Shown here piece by piece: positions 26,637 through 37,400 of a stretch of 64,000 nt of DNA (positions are counted from its first letter, which is position 1; every line of letters begins with the position of its first letter). Source of the DNA: Camarhynchus parvulus (lineage: Eukaryota; Chordata; Aves; Passeriformes; Thraupidae); contig NC_044571.1 in assembly GCF_901933205.1 (NCBI RefSeq), positions 57,411,994 through 57,475,993 of the forward strand, read 5' to 3'. The position numbers and the translations under genes are program-made. The notes beneath the pieces were generated by a model. That model had not been told where the DNA came from and did no database searches. It worked only from the letters and a program-made list of their open reading frames with translations.

Positions 26637-26671
26637 TTTCATTTGCTTTTCATTTGCTTTTCATTTGCTGT
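26637..26671 (+). repeat. Short tandem repeat, 11-bp unit, about 3 copies
   Basis: TTTCATTTGCT is repeated about three times, with a degenerate fourth copy (TGTCATTTGTC). Confidence 0.9.
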
Positions 26672-29600
26672 CATTTGTCTCTTTCTTATTCTGAAAAAAA
26701 ATACAGAAGTGATATTAAATTCCTCCTCTCCAGCTTCCGCTCCTAACAATTATTCACTTTCTTTTGGAAGTCTTTATGTATTCAGGTTTCTTACATGCCC
26801 AGAAATACTAAGCATCTGATGGAAAGATGTACCCAGTGCTTGAAAAGTGCAAACAGTAAAGTCCAAGATGCTGTATAATTGAAGATTTTACATTTTAGTC
26901 AAACTCATCTATCTGAAACAAATTGATAAAATTCTAGAAGTACTTTTCTGCCTCATTGTGCAGAGCCATAGCTTGGAGTGTCACATTTAGATACGCTGAA
27001 GGCAATATGGCTGAAAACTGTATTTTCCATCAGCTTTCAAGATAATCTTTGACTCCAGACATAGTAATATATGTAAACAAAAATGAAACCTACAATGCCA
27101 GTTTCTCCAAAACAGTGGAAAATTATCTTTTTCTCTTTAGCTGTGTCTTTCTTTGTTAACCTTGTCCTGTTACTTCTCGTTAATTTCCCTAGTTCTGAAG
27201 GTATGTTGTTTGCAAAAAACAAACATCAGGAAAAAATTCCATTCTTAAGCTTGACAGAGGAAGACTTGAGATGTTTCTGTGAGCTTGTTCAATACGCTTT
27301 GCATGTACAGTTTCTTTTTAACTTGTGACATGGTTCATAAAATCTACTTGACCTACTTATATCCCGACTAAACAGAAATCTACCATTAGAATGAAGTCTG
27401 TGTGTCGTGTGTCAGAGATAAAAAATTCTTAAAATATTGGAAACCAGACTGCTTTTCCTTTTGCTTTATAGATGGACCTGATACACAGAGGGATAAAATG
27501 CCTTCTGTTGTGACATTCCTCACATACTGTGTACCTTGTGCCAAAGAGAAACACATGAGGAGGTAATGTCCTAGAGACTGCTTGACTATATTTTGAGTGG
27601 CATAGCAGAGTCCTTCTCAGCCCATCGACTCTCAAGATGTCCTTAGTGGAGCATGATTTCCTTTTGTGTTTCTCTAGGTTCTTTCGCCTTTCTCTGCAGA
27701 AATCCCAGCACATCTGTTCAACAACCCCACCTCCAGCTGAGAAGAAGGTAGTGATGGATTGCAGAATCCTGCTTCACATTCTGTTAATTTTGGCATTGCC
27801 TTCCTCTTCACGTTTAGAGTACAGTAATTTCAGATTACATTTCTTCCACCATTTCATCCTCTTGTAGTATAAACCAAAATTGGAGTACTTCAGTTTGACT
27901 TGAAGTAGCAGTAAGGCCCATGAATCCCTCTTTTTTAAGATATGTTGAAATGTTCTGCAGTCTAAATAGGAGGCAATACAGAGGCATAGAGTTGAGAAAG
28001 CCCCCTTTAGAAGTTCAAAATTTGGGTGACAAGTACACACTTGAGACTTATGGCAAAATATAGTCAGGCTCATTTTGTGAAACACACTATGGATGTTTTC
28101 AGTAACATTTTCCTCTGACACTTGGAAAAGGAAAATGCCGTTGCTTTTGAAAAAGGAATATGCAAAGTGGGACAGCACATAGTTCAAGCTGTTCTGTGTT
28201 CTACTCTGTAAATAAAAAGTCCTTGTACAAGAATTGTCTCAAATATCAGGTTTCTCCATAACTTCCAGCTGTAAACTCCAGTAAAAATACTTGCATACTT
28301 CTTCAGCTTGTAATAACGCCTTTTCTCAAATGCAGAGTTCTTTATTTAAAATGTTCTTGGAACTGGTGATATTTGGAGATGTGGTGGTGACCTCCTCAGT
28401 AATTTTGAAGAGGTAGAAAAGTTTGCCTGATTGATGCAGAGTTCTGAACCTATTAACAGTCTGACAATCCTCCCACAGTAGTGAGATTTCTATTTGCATT
28501 CTGAAAATAGAGAAAGAAAATGAAGAAAGCAGATGACAGTGAAGAGTGACTTAATGAAAGAAAAAGGAGAATAGGAAAGGAGAACATATATGGTCTTTTG
28601 CTTGTTACATAAATGAGGAATTATTCCTTAGCCACATCAAGGCAAGTAATGTCAAATAATTAAGCACTATTTTGCAATATAACAGTAGGGGTACAAGACC
28701 TATTAAAAGAAAAAAAACAAAAACCAAACTCCACCCTTCCTCTACAGGTTAGGAAAATGTTGCACATTATTGTGTTTTAGCTATGGAGAAAGCTAACTCC
28801 ATCTCAGCCAGACCCAATGCATGATACATATCTCTACAAGTGAATCACGCACTGAGCTTTAGCAGTTAATTAGGGGGATTCGTTTAACTGTAGTAGTCAT
28901 GAGAACACATTTCTTTATCCAGTTAGAACAATGTCCACAGAGCTTGACACACTGTTTATGAAGAGGGGCATCTATTCTATTTTATAGGACTGGAAGAGAA
29001 TAGGGGCAACAGGAGAGGATGTTGCTATCAAGGAGAGAATTTCTAACAGAGCAGCTCCTCCCTGAATGCACCCACCTTGTCACTTTTCCCCATGTACTGG
29101 CATAGAATAGGGTCATTCTTGGCAAGACCTTTGGCTTCAGGTGTGCCTAAAAACTGCAGTACCAAAGATAGCACTTTTGTGGTAGAGACTTTCCTCTTTT
29201 GTCTCTGAAACCTTTAACACTGTCACCATTTGTGTTGAAAAGGAGCAGTGAGTTTGAAGTACTAGCTGTCATGTCATCATTGTAAACTGCTTATATTACT
29301 GCAGAGATACATTTTAATATGAGAAGCTGAGACTTTATTCGATTTATCATGAGGAAAAACACAAGACAAAATAAATATTAAAACCAACATATAAAACAGA
29401 AAAATGTGAGGGTGATGTAAATACCTGGCAAGACCAATAAGGTAAATCCCACAGGAGAAAAATATAAGGTAAGAAAATGAAGAGAAATTCTGTTGAACGT
29501 GCCTAGTAACAGAAGAATTATATAAATGCATAAGGTAAAAACTGGGGAGAAGAAGTCAAAATAACAAAAAACTAGTGAGGGAATAGGAAGATAATAAAGT

Positions 29601-32600
29601 TAGATACACCAACTGGAAATAATAAAACAAATCACTAAAGTAAGACAAATATTATTCTGAAAGAAAAGGAAAACTATGACAGCTGCTGGGAATAAAGGAG
29701 CAACTTGAAATAAGACATGTTTATTGAAAATGTAGCAAACAGACTACTACACGAGGCTTAATGCAGGCAAAGTGAAAACAAAAGAGGAGACATATTTTTA
29801 ATTAGATAAGTGATGCTGGGAGAGGTTTGACTGACAGACATTTGATTATACAAGTGAGACAATATCTAAACTTTAGACCAAGAGAATGTTTCCAGAGCAG
29901 CTTGAGATTTCTTCAAGTTAGCTCACTGTTTTCCAAACGGTGACAGTGTGACTATTACAAAAAAAAAAAAAAGAAAACAAAACAAAGAAAAAAAACCCAG
30001 ATTGCCTATTTATAATATTAGAAAGGAAATAAAACAAAGCATGTGTGATCTGAAGGGTTTCACTGAAATATTCTTCCCTATGCTGAGTATGACTCCCACA
30101 GAGGTCTCATAAATACTTAGCCTGCTGTTGCAACGGATTATTTATTTTACGTTAGTGTCCAAAGGGGACTGTAAGGTCAGAACTCTTATTGCTCCACAGA
30201 CTATTTACAGGCTTCTGAATGTGTGGGGGATGAGAGGAGTCCCAAAAGCATCAGAAGACTGGCTGGACATTGAAGCCAGCTGGAAAGGAGTTTAATAAAC
30301 CAGGAAAAGTGTATAACCACAGTATGGGTACATACTATGCAAGAGAGCAGCTGTACAATTTAATGGTGCCAAGATTCCTAAAATCCATGGTATGTTCTGA
30401 TCTGGTTTAGGGTACTTTTAAATCCCTTGGTGTTTCCCTAACAAAGAAAATAGCCACAGAAGATCAAATGTGGACAATCACAGCAGTCATACGAGAGCTC
30501 TTAGAGCTCACTCAGCTGAGCCTGATCCTTCTTACTGGGAGAAAAAGCCAAGAGCAAGATCTTTCCTGCAGTCAAGTGGCATGCCCAAAACATATGCAAG
30601 AACTCATCTTTGTCCAAACCTTGCAGGAGAAAATCAGTTTTGAAGTGACAAAAGAGAAGAACATAATCCTTCAAAATATCAGAACTAACAGGAATGGCTT
30701 ACACAATTGGAGGCTAAGGAAAGATTAAAGCATGAGTAAATGCTTCTTCCCTTTCTCCCTTTGAGCTACCAAACACAATTGTGCAGCAAGCTGCCTGCCA
30801 ATTGTGCTTACAATGAATACATTCAACAACATTGTCTGGTTCACTAATTTTTTGTGTATTATTTGTTTTAATCCAATGGATAATGAATTTAAACTTGTTC
30901 TGTGTGGTCATTACATAAAACAGAATGAAAAGCAATGCTGAATAAATGCTGGCTACAGTGCCGACTTTGAGAAACCACCTAAGAGATCTCACAGCTGCTT
31001 TGGTTTTGTCCAGTAATATTTTCATGGTCTGAATGCTTCCCAGTGTCAATCTGTTTTTCATTCTGTTTTTCATTTAAAAATCTTAAAACCAACCAAAGAT
31101 GTTTGCCTCTGAATATATATGGTTTCATATCATTGCTACTCAAACAGCTGAGACCCAGCCTGCAGGCCAAAAGCCTCAGAATCTGTGCTTCACTGCAGGT
31201 CCTGGTGAACCTCATAGCACTTAAGGGAGAGCAGATCCAAATCAGCTTTTATACAGAATGAGTCAGGAGATTCACAGAGTGAGCAACAAACATAGTATCA
31301 TCTGTTTTCATTACATATGTGTGTCATTATGTGCAACTTGCCCCCTGCCATCCTTCACATTAAAACGGTGCACCAAGTTAAAAGGCCCCTGTTCCTCCTC
31401 TTTGTGAGAATATTCCAAGAGCTTAGCAGTTGAGACTCTTAGCTCAAATGCAAAATTGGGTATCATCTTCCTATGGTTTGTAGCAAAGTCTTAACCCTGA
31501 GTCTCATCTCATGCATTAATGTTATAACTACCAGGTAATCTTCGTTTCCTACCCACCCTCCTGTATACAATATAGGCGCCCCCTGCCCAGCCTCCTCACA
31601 TGGCATACTCAGGAGGACTAGCCTTTGATATTTTGTCTGCTTTAGCTTAGGTAAGCTCACCTGCAAACACAAGCCCACCTGCCATCTCTCTATTAATATT
31701 CAGTAGATATGCACTTGCTCAAGTCCTGTTCATCTCATTGGAATCATCTTACTGACTTTTAGTTGTCTACAAAGTACAAATGTATACCTTAGTGCACACC
31801 TTCAGAGTCTTCTTTAATAACCAATGAAGACAAATAGACTTTTCTAGGGTTTTATTTGTCTCTCTTTTGACATCTATCTACACCATGAATCTATACTCAC
31901 TAGGTCAGATTTTGACAGACATACGTTTTTGGTTTTCTCTTCCTTTCATACAAACTAAACAAACTCAGCTTGCCTCTTCTGCTCTATATCTCTAGACATG
32001 AACCTGAACCCACTGTGACAGATTTTTTGGATTGTGGCAAAGCAAGGCTCTGAACTACTTCTGTCTTTCTCTTCTATTTTTAATGTTTTTCCCCTTCTTG
32101 GGTGTACATTATGTTTTGTCTGTCAAAACTCTATATAGCCAAACCCATTATGTTGTATCACTTAAAGTATCCCACTTTTTGGATTTCCATACACAGGTGA
32201 GGCCAAGGTTTTACCAATGGGTCCAATCAGGTAGTTTGCTAATACGCTATGTAATCATCTGGTTTGCATTGCTAATATGATGTCTTATGAATAAATAAAT
32301 TATTCCTAGAGATAATTTGTTTTTGCTATGGATTTTTCTTATGGGGAAAATAATTTTAGATATAAACCAATGTAATTGAAAACCCAGTTAGGCTGGTACT
32401 ATGGAAAGACAGTATAGTTTTATTGTCCTAAAAAAAAAAAAAGAAACATTTTAACTGTGCAACAGCACAGTAATTGAATGAAGACTGTAAAAACTAAATG
32501 AGAATCACTATCAAGGGTTTTCTATATCTGCCTTAATGTCATCAATAATTAATGCTCTAATACAGAATATTGACTAAATTTCTTGTTGTGATATCTAGGT

Positions 32601-32740
32601 GACTTTCATTTCCTATGGAGTTCCTTATTTAATTTTTTTATGTGGAGTGTACTACAATAGAAATGAAATTGTGTTTTGTCAGGAAATAAAAATAATATAG
32701 CAATCACATATGTTGATGCAAGAAGCACCAAAATACTGAT

Positions 32741-32932
32741 TTCCCTTCCCTTCCCTTCTCTTCCCTTCCCTTCCCTTCCTTCTCCCTTCCCTTCCCTTCC
32801 CTTCCCTTCCCTTCCCTTCCCTTCCCTTCCCTTCCCTTCCCTTCCCTTCCCTTCCCTTCCCTTCCCTTCCCTTCCCTTCCCTTCCCTTCCCTTCCCTTCC
32901 CTTCCCTTCCCTTCCCTTCCCTTCCCTTCCCT
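32741..32932 (+). repeat. (TTCCC)n pentanucleotide microsatellite, about 38 units
   Basis: 192 bp of TTCCC with minor interruptions near the 5' side (32758-32784, with TTCTC and TTCCTTC variants), then perfect to the end. It creates long Pro-Phe-Ser-Leu frames on the plus strand and Gly-Lys-Arg-Glu frames on the minus strand. Neither is a protein. Confidence 0.97.
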
Positions 32933-33035
32933 GTTGACAACACCATCCCTCTGCTCATCACTCAGACTCATAACCTGGGATTCATCTTTAACTTTTTCTT
33001 CTTCCATAGTTTACAGATTGTAACCATTTTTTAAT
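32933..33035 (+). mobile_element. Ancient LINE relic (L2/L3-like reverse transcriptase segment)
   Basis: Immediately after the TTCCC array the frame starting at 32933 reads VDNTIPLLITQTHNLGFIFN. This resembles the segment of L2, CR1/L3 and related LINE reverse transcriptases around the ..NLGVIFDSSLSF.. motif. The frame continues with a Phe-rich run and HSLQIVT, matching the position of the HI..V.K.. part. It then meets a stop near 33032. About 33 codons stay aligned without a frameshift. The element is otherwise lost. It lies in the same orientation as the relic at 13970-14460. Confidence 0.5.
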
Positions 33036-33171
33036 CCATTCACTTTTTTGTATGATGTTTCGGGTGCTTAGCCTTTCCTTTCCTGCTGACTCATTGAGCC
33101 CTCACTCTGAGAAACTACTGAAAAATCCTCTGTACAACCACTGAACATCAGAAGTGCATCCAAATGGCCAA

Positions 33172-33980
33172 GTGCTCTAGACACCAGAGCAGTGATTTCC
33201 CTGCAGCTTGTGTTGAAGACCATGGCAAGGCAAGTTATCCCCCTGCAGTGCATGGAAGTCTGTCGTGGAACACGTAAACGCTGCTCAAGGCAGACCCCAT
33301 GACAGAGCAGGTGGATGTGCCTTGAAGACAGTTATGATGTCCTGGGAGCAAGCTTCTGGCAGGACTGTTGGCCCCACAGAGAGAAGAGCACATGCCAGAG
33401 CAGGTTGGTGACCCTGCGAGGGACTCACTCTGGAAGAGTTTGTTCCTGATGGACTACATCCCCTGCAAGTGACCCACACTGGAGTAGTTTGAGAAATAAC
33501 AACAACCCATGGGAAAGACTTACATTGGAGAAGTTCTTGGAGGACTTTCTCCCATGGGAGGGATCCCACACTGGAGCAGGGAAAGCATGTGAGACATCCT
33601 TCCCCTGAGGAGGAAGGAGCATCAAACACAACAGGTGATGAAGTGACCACAACTCCCATTCTCTGTGCTCCTGCACCACTTGGGAAAAAGAGAAAATTGG
33701 GAATGAAGTTGAACCTGGGAAGAAAGGAGGGGTAGGGGGAGAGTTAAGATTTAGGTTTTATTTCTCATTGCCCTACTCTGATTTGATTGGTAACAAACTA
33801 AATTAATTTCCCCAGGGTGAGTCAATTTTGCCTGACGTGGTAATTGGTGAGTGATATTTCTGTGCCCTTATTTTGATCCACAAGCCTTTCATTATGCTTT
33901 CTCTCTGTCCAGCTGGAAGAGTGGAGTCATGGAGCAGCTTCGGTGGGCACCTGGCATCCAGCCACGGTCAACACACCACA
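33172..33980 (+). mobile_element. LTR of the avian ERV family, copy B (5' truncated, 3' end intact)
   Basis: Starts at GTGCTCTAGACACC, which aligns just after the microsatellite of copy A, and runs to the family's 3' end at CACACCACA (33972-33980). Blocks shared with copies A and C include ATTTCTCATTGCCCTACTCT (about 33762-33781) and TGGGCACCTGGCATCCAGCC (about 33943-33962). The homologous polyadenylation signal has mutated to AACAAA (33792-33797). The central part is built of degenerate units of about 45-49 bp. No viral gene is attached. Open frames at 33285-33679 and 33851-34069 are LTR translations. Confidence 0.75.
33423..33580 (+). repeat. Degenerate 45-49-bp subrepeats inside LTR copy B
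   Basis: A motif of the form ACCCACACTGGAGTAGTT recurs at 33423-33440, 33472-33489, 33518-33535 and 33563-33580, spaced 49, 46 and 45 bp. Copy A has weaker counterparts (about 2651-2890). Confidence 0.7.
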
Positions 33981-34370
33981 CCTCCACTGTTAGAAGCTGG
34001 ACAGAGTATTTGCTTGTAGGATCAAATCTCCTGTTTTTTTATCTCGAGAAAGTTCAAGTAACTTTCTAGAAGAGTTTGAAGGCTTGTAGAAAAGGCCTCA
34101 AACAAGGATAACAAATCCCTAAAGATACTGGATAAAAATCTATTCTTGCTATATACAGATCATGTTGGAAATTAAAAATTCTTTTTATGAATTTTTGTAA
34201 GATTAAGGAAAAACTGTTAAAACAGTGTTATATTAATAATAATCTATGAAACCCTATGGAGAAAGACAAAAAGAAGTCAGTATATTCCAGAAAGAGAAAG
34301 AGAAATCTACAATATAAAATGCTATATCTGGACACATTTAAGCTTGAAAATAGAAAAGGTTTTGCTATTT

Positions 34371-34432
34371 GAATAGTGCCATTTTAGAACAGTGAGAAAT
34401 AGAATAGTGCCATTTTAGAATGGGTGAGAAAA
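34371..34432 (+). repeat. 31-bp tandem duplication
   Basis: GAATAGTGCCATTTTAGAA occurs at 34371-34389 and again at 34402-34420, with partly conserved sequence between, giving two 31-bp units. Confidence 0.9.
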
Positions 34433-37400
34433 CCTGTACTTACGATTGAGGTTGTGAAGTATTTGAAAGACATTAGATGTTACATAAAACCTGCAGGAGA
34501 CAGAAATGAAGATTAATACTCAATTGTTTAGTTCTACTCAAATATTATTATATTCCTACATAAGGTTGCTAAGTAAAAGCCAGTCTCATGCTGAATTTCA
34601 TTGGAGCCGCTCTAAATATCCTCTACCAGGAGACTGGTTTTCCCTCATCTCCTTTATTTGAGGGGGGTCTGTCTTCACTGTTTCTGTGGGGTTCAGAGTC
34701 AGAGAAAATTCTAGTTCTGTGTCGTGACTTTAATCCAACAGTTGCAGATGGCCATAAATTCTGATCCACTAAGAACTGTATTGTTGTTTTTTCTAAGGGT
34801 TTGGTCCATTGTGACCATAACGAACAATCAGAAAGAATTCTCTTATGTTTGAGGTGTTAAATTTATTATAGACACTACTATGGTCTGTTATTCAGATAAT
34901 AGTAATATTTACTATGTGTCCAATTGAAAAGCAAATTACCTTAATTAACATAGGAGTATTCTGAGGAGTGAATATTATGATGAGCTCTATTGCCTTCTCT
35001 CATTACTGAAAGAAGTTGTGATGGTCCACTATTCCATCATGTCATAGGTACTTAAAGAAGAACAGCCTCCATCTTATATTTTTATTGGACTCCATCTTCT
35101 GTTCTGGGGTCTACCAAGTTCATGGGGAAATCAATACTATTTTTTGTCTTAAAGTTTTATATATTTATTTTCTTCATTTTCTTTTCTTCAGTAAAAATAA
35201 AGCCTTACAGAAACTTGTAGTGTCATGAGTGTTTGGAAGCTTAATGAATAAAATTTTATGTTTTTCCATTAAATAGGGTGTAGAAATATTAATTATTAAA
35301 TATTCTATCACACTTGAAAGGCAGCCTCTTATTTCAGTTAAGCTTATGCTGGTGCTTTACGTTACACATGAGCACTTAAATGACTTTGCCAAATGTTGAA
35401 AGGCATGCAAAAGTAACTGCTCAGTGCTTGGAACTGATTAAAAAAGTATGGTAAATATATTTTGAAATGTTTTATCAACTACTGGAAGCTCTAAAAAGCA
35501 AATTCAATGGACTCACCTGTGCCCCTAACAATAAGAAAAAAGAAAGAAGCCACTATAGTTTTTCACAGAATAATAAAAATTGTAAGTGTATATTCTTTAG
35601 AAAGTTTCTCATTTGGAACCGTGATGTTCATATGAGTATATACTTGCAAGTAAACATGGACCAAATTTCCTTAAATATGCTCTTTTGCTCTGGACTGTGT
35701 TAAGGAAGGCATATATAACAAACACCATTTTGCTTCTTCTGCAGAGATCATAGCTTGGAGCAAAGTCATAAAAAAAGAAACCCAAATTTTTTTTAATTTA
35801 TTTTTTTATGCAGAAAGACAGTAAAAGTAAATATTCTAATCTCTAACTAAGCATACTAAAAAATTACTTTTACAAAAAGTGAAAATGGAACTTGAGATAA
35901 CTTCAGAAATTATAATATTCGAAATTTGGAAGGCAAGTGGTAGAAATACATCCTGTTAGAAGCAAAAATGCCTAGTGTAACAGGACAATAGACTCTCTGC
36001 CAACTTAGTCCTCTCTGAAGTCCAAAGTCTTTAATGATTTTTACAACATACCTATGTCTCTAACTTTTCTCTGTTTTCCATTAATAGACAAAGATATTTT
36101 TTATTATGATTTATCTACCATTTTTGCTGTTATGTGATAAAAACCTCATCTACACATCCAGAAAGAAGCTCAGGGAGACAATGGCACCTGAAAGATGACA
36201 AATACCATCCAGCCAGTAACTGTCTCACACAATCCAACAAATCCAGAGGAGCACAATGATATGTGGCGCAACAGAAGGCGAAGGGAATCAAAATCATGGA
36301 CTGAGGAAAAGGGTACCAACCCCATGTCCTTCTCAGCAAGATAGCTCTCAATCTGTTCATCCCCCAGCCTGCATTTGTGAGTAGCCTCCAGATGGACTTC
36401 TAGCCTCTGGTCACCATCCTTTCTCTTGTATCTGAACTTCTACTGCCTTCCACCCTTGCAAAGTCCTTTTGTCCTAGGTTCAAAATTTGGAGCTCAATAG
36501 AGAACCAACTGTTAAAAGGAATCTAGATGAACACCTAAAAGTCACAATTGTCAAAATAGTTGCTGGCAGTAACATGATCACATTTATTAATAGTGCTGTA
36601 CTTAAAATGCATCAGTAAAGGGGCAGTAAATAGTTTGAAAAAATCATTTTGGAAAAATGATATTGATTTTTGGAAAAAAAATCCTTTTGAAAACATCAAA
36701 GTGATATCTTTTAAGTGATCTAGCTATGACAGAGACTACCAGAGATTATATACAATAATCACAGCATGGGACCAAGTTTTTCAGTCCTTATCAGTGATTT
36801 CAGGAAATGATACTTACTTTTTACTTGTTAGGCACAGATCTCACAATATATCATTCATTAATCACTGCAAAGTGATCTGACTTTCATGAAGTAAAAATAT
36901 GCAATGATTAAGAAGAAAAAATATGTGATCATGGGTGTAGTCAAACAGTACAGAACACAGAGACAGCCTTTCCCTTGTTTTGCACAACCTAAAATTCTGC
37001 CAAGTGGTTTAAATCTACATTTACAAAATGCAGTCCTCAAGCTGTCTCATTTCTAAGCAGTCCTGCTTTATGTGCTTGTCCAATTGACTTGGGAGGACAG
37101 CAGGGCAATGTCACTGCAAAACCTTTCAGTGTTTGGTCTGGTAGAAAACAATTGTAAGTGGCACTGAGTCAGGTGAAGACAGAAGACAAAGGAAAGACAA
37201 GGAAGAAGGAAGATTTTCCCTGTCTTTAGGGGGATGCTGTACTCTGAATCAGATTAGGACCACAGCTTCAGTGTAACAGCAATTGACAGGCGAAAGCATA
37301 AGAAAGGTGTAGATGGTTTTGCAGTGAGAACTCTCAGAAGCCAGATGTCAAAGTGAAAAGATCAGCATTCACAGTTGCATAGCTCTTTGATCTTTTCAAA

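Larger units (their letters stand above)
23761..32740. other. Nine-kb AT-rich stretch without recognised genes
   Basis: No exon, repeat family or RNA is recognised apart from the small repeats listed separately. The longest open frame, 27774-28187 minus (137 codons), has no recognisable domain and is close to chance expectation for this base composition. Others (30714-31073 minus, 119 codons; 23940-24272 minus) are similar. Confidence 0.5.

Noticed and set aside
27774..28187. 137-codon minus-strand frame as a possible gene
   Set aside because: No recognisable domain, and its length is within rough chance expectation for this composition and window size.
32606..33023. Open frames of up to 133 codons with Gly-Lys-Arg-Glu or Pro-Phe-Ser-Leu repeats
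   Set aside because: They are the TTCCC array translated and not a protein.
33285..33679. 124- and 84-codon minus-strand frames
   Set aside because: Antisense translation of LTR copy B.
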